DNA of 5,944 nucleotides from Fimbriimonadaceae bacterium (GTDB lineage: Bacteria > Armatimonadota > Fimbriimonadia > Fimbriimonadales > Fimbriimonadaceae), in contig JACMJO010000310.1 in NCBI GenBank assembly GCA_014380605.1, positions 1 through 5,944 on the forward strand. The letters are read 5' to 3'. The translations under genes were made by a program, and so were the position numbers. How positions within the stretch are numbered: position 1 is the first letter of the stretch; the number at the start of each line of letters is the position of its first letter. A model generated the notes under the pieces. It was given only the letters and a program-made list of their open reading frames with translations, ran no database searches and was not told the origin of the DNA. Below, in pieces: positions 5,308 to 5,944 of the stretch.

Positions 5308-5944
5308 ATGCAGACCGACTTCACAAATGAGGCGCAATTGCGAGCCGCTCGCCAACTCGCGCTTCACCTGAGGCAAAAGCCAGAGGATGCCCAAAGGCCC
5401 TCTGACGAGCTTGCCGAGCAGTTTGGGCTCCCTGCCGCGTTTGTTTCAAATGTGCTGAGCGGGGTGCAAGGCAGTGTACGAAGATCCGACCCCTGGTTGC
5501 CACGGATCGACCTTTCCTTCATTGTCCGCGCCTATCGTCGAGTTGATGGCTGGTTTGAGCGCCTCATCAGGAATCCCGTCCTCTTTGTACTCCTCTCCTC
5601 TGCTCTGGTGATCGTCGCGTCGTTCTTTGCCGGACCTGACGCTCAACTGAGTTTTGTTTCGAACAATCTCAAGGTCAATGCCGAAGGTCTGTTGATGGTC
5701 CTGGCCTTCTTGCTCGTCTTCGGCTTGCACATCGTCACCTTCTTCAAGAAAAAGATGGTCCGCTATGCCCTCTTGAGCAGCCTTGGACTCTGGATCGGTT
5801 TGTCGATTCTTACGATGACGGCAGTGTGGCTGGGGGGGAAAGACAATCGGGAATTGCAACCGATCCTATCGGGCGTTCTGTTGCTCATCTCGTTCCTGAT
5901 GTTGCTGGTTTGCTCCATCTACGCGGCGATCGGGGGCGGCGCCG
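5308..5944 (+). CDS. Hypothetical membrane protein with possible N-terminal helix-turn-helix, 3' end missing
   Basis: The frame is open from ATG 5308 to the window edge (212 codons), with AGGG seven bases upstream (5297-5300). I do not recognise the family. Residues 1-60 are soluble and rich in charged residues and Gln. Residues 31-52 (PSDELAEQFGLPAAFVSNVL and following) look like a short helix-turn-helix. Four hydrophobic stretches follow at about 90-108, 127-146, 153-176 and 185-207, with a basic KKKM loop between the second and third that suggests a cytoplasmic side. Residues 61-89 are amphipathic and Arg-rich and could form a membrane-proximal linker. The protein may be a membrane-anchored regulator or a transport or structural protein. 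The helix-turn-helix may be spurious, since short helical segments can mimic it. It diverges from rnpB and has its own promoter candidate. Confidence 0.8.
   Translation, partial: MQTDFTNEAQLRAARQLALHLRQKPEDAQRPSDELAEQFGLPAAFVSNVLSGVQGSVRRSDPWLPRIDLSFIVRAYRRVDGWFERLIRNPVLFVLLSSALVIVASFFAGPDAQLSFVSNNLKVNAEGLLMVLAFLLVFGLHIVTFFKKKMVRYALLSSLGLWIGLSILTMTAVWLGGKDNRELQPILSGVLLLISFLMLLVCSIYAAIGGGA

Noticed and set aside
5446..5859. 137-codon minus-strand open frame
   Set aside because: It is antisense to the membrane-protein gene. Its highly polar, Gln/Asp/Glu-rich product is what the reverse of hydrophobic codons gives.

Overview
The window looks like a chromosomal segment from a mid-GC bacterium. 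Three secreted-enzyme genes and the RNase P RNA gene all lie on the minus strand, and one divergent membrane-protein gene runs off the right end. No phage, plasmid, IS transposase or CRISPR array is visible. The taxon cannot be fixed from sequence alone. Large secreted M14 peptidases and tandem secreted hydrolases recur in free-living environmental phyla, and the small type A RNase P RNA may carry lineage signal. Armatimonadota, Acidobacteriota or similar would be a low-confidence guess.

Layout in the direction of transcription, right to left. A divergent intergenic region (5232-5307) carries a TATACT box for the RNase P RNA on the minus strand and an extended -10 (TG-A-TATGAT) for the plus-strand gene. 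rnpB occupies about 4926-5231. Directly behind it is a 125-bp inverted-repeat element (4800-4924) with near-identical arms of about 32-34 bp, each arm itself a hairpin. It ends 10 bp before the start codon of an 841-residue secreted M14-type zinc carboxypeptidase-like protein (2264-4789). A third, diverged copy of the hairpin (2235-2258) fills the 45-bp gap to the next gene. That gene is a secreted alpha/beta hydrolase (995-2218) with a TTG start and a Gly where the catalytic Ser should be. A 61-bp gap with a small hairpin leads to a second alpha/beta hydrolase (1-933, truncated by the window). It is a paralogue that keeps the normal GYSEGG nucleophile elbow.

The three enzyme genes are co-oriented, closely spaced and all carry signal peptides, so they probably form one transcription unit for extracytoplasmic peptide or ester breakdown. 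The most interesting features are the hairpin repeat family, which has a conserved stem and flank but a changing loop; the nucleophile-less hydrolase beside its intact paralogue; and the trimmed RNase P RNA, which seems to lack P18 and has very small P3 and P12 helices. The rightmost gene joins a possible N-terminal helix-turn-helix to four membrane segments and has no recognised function.
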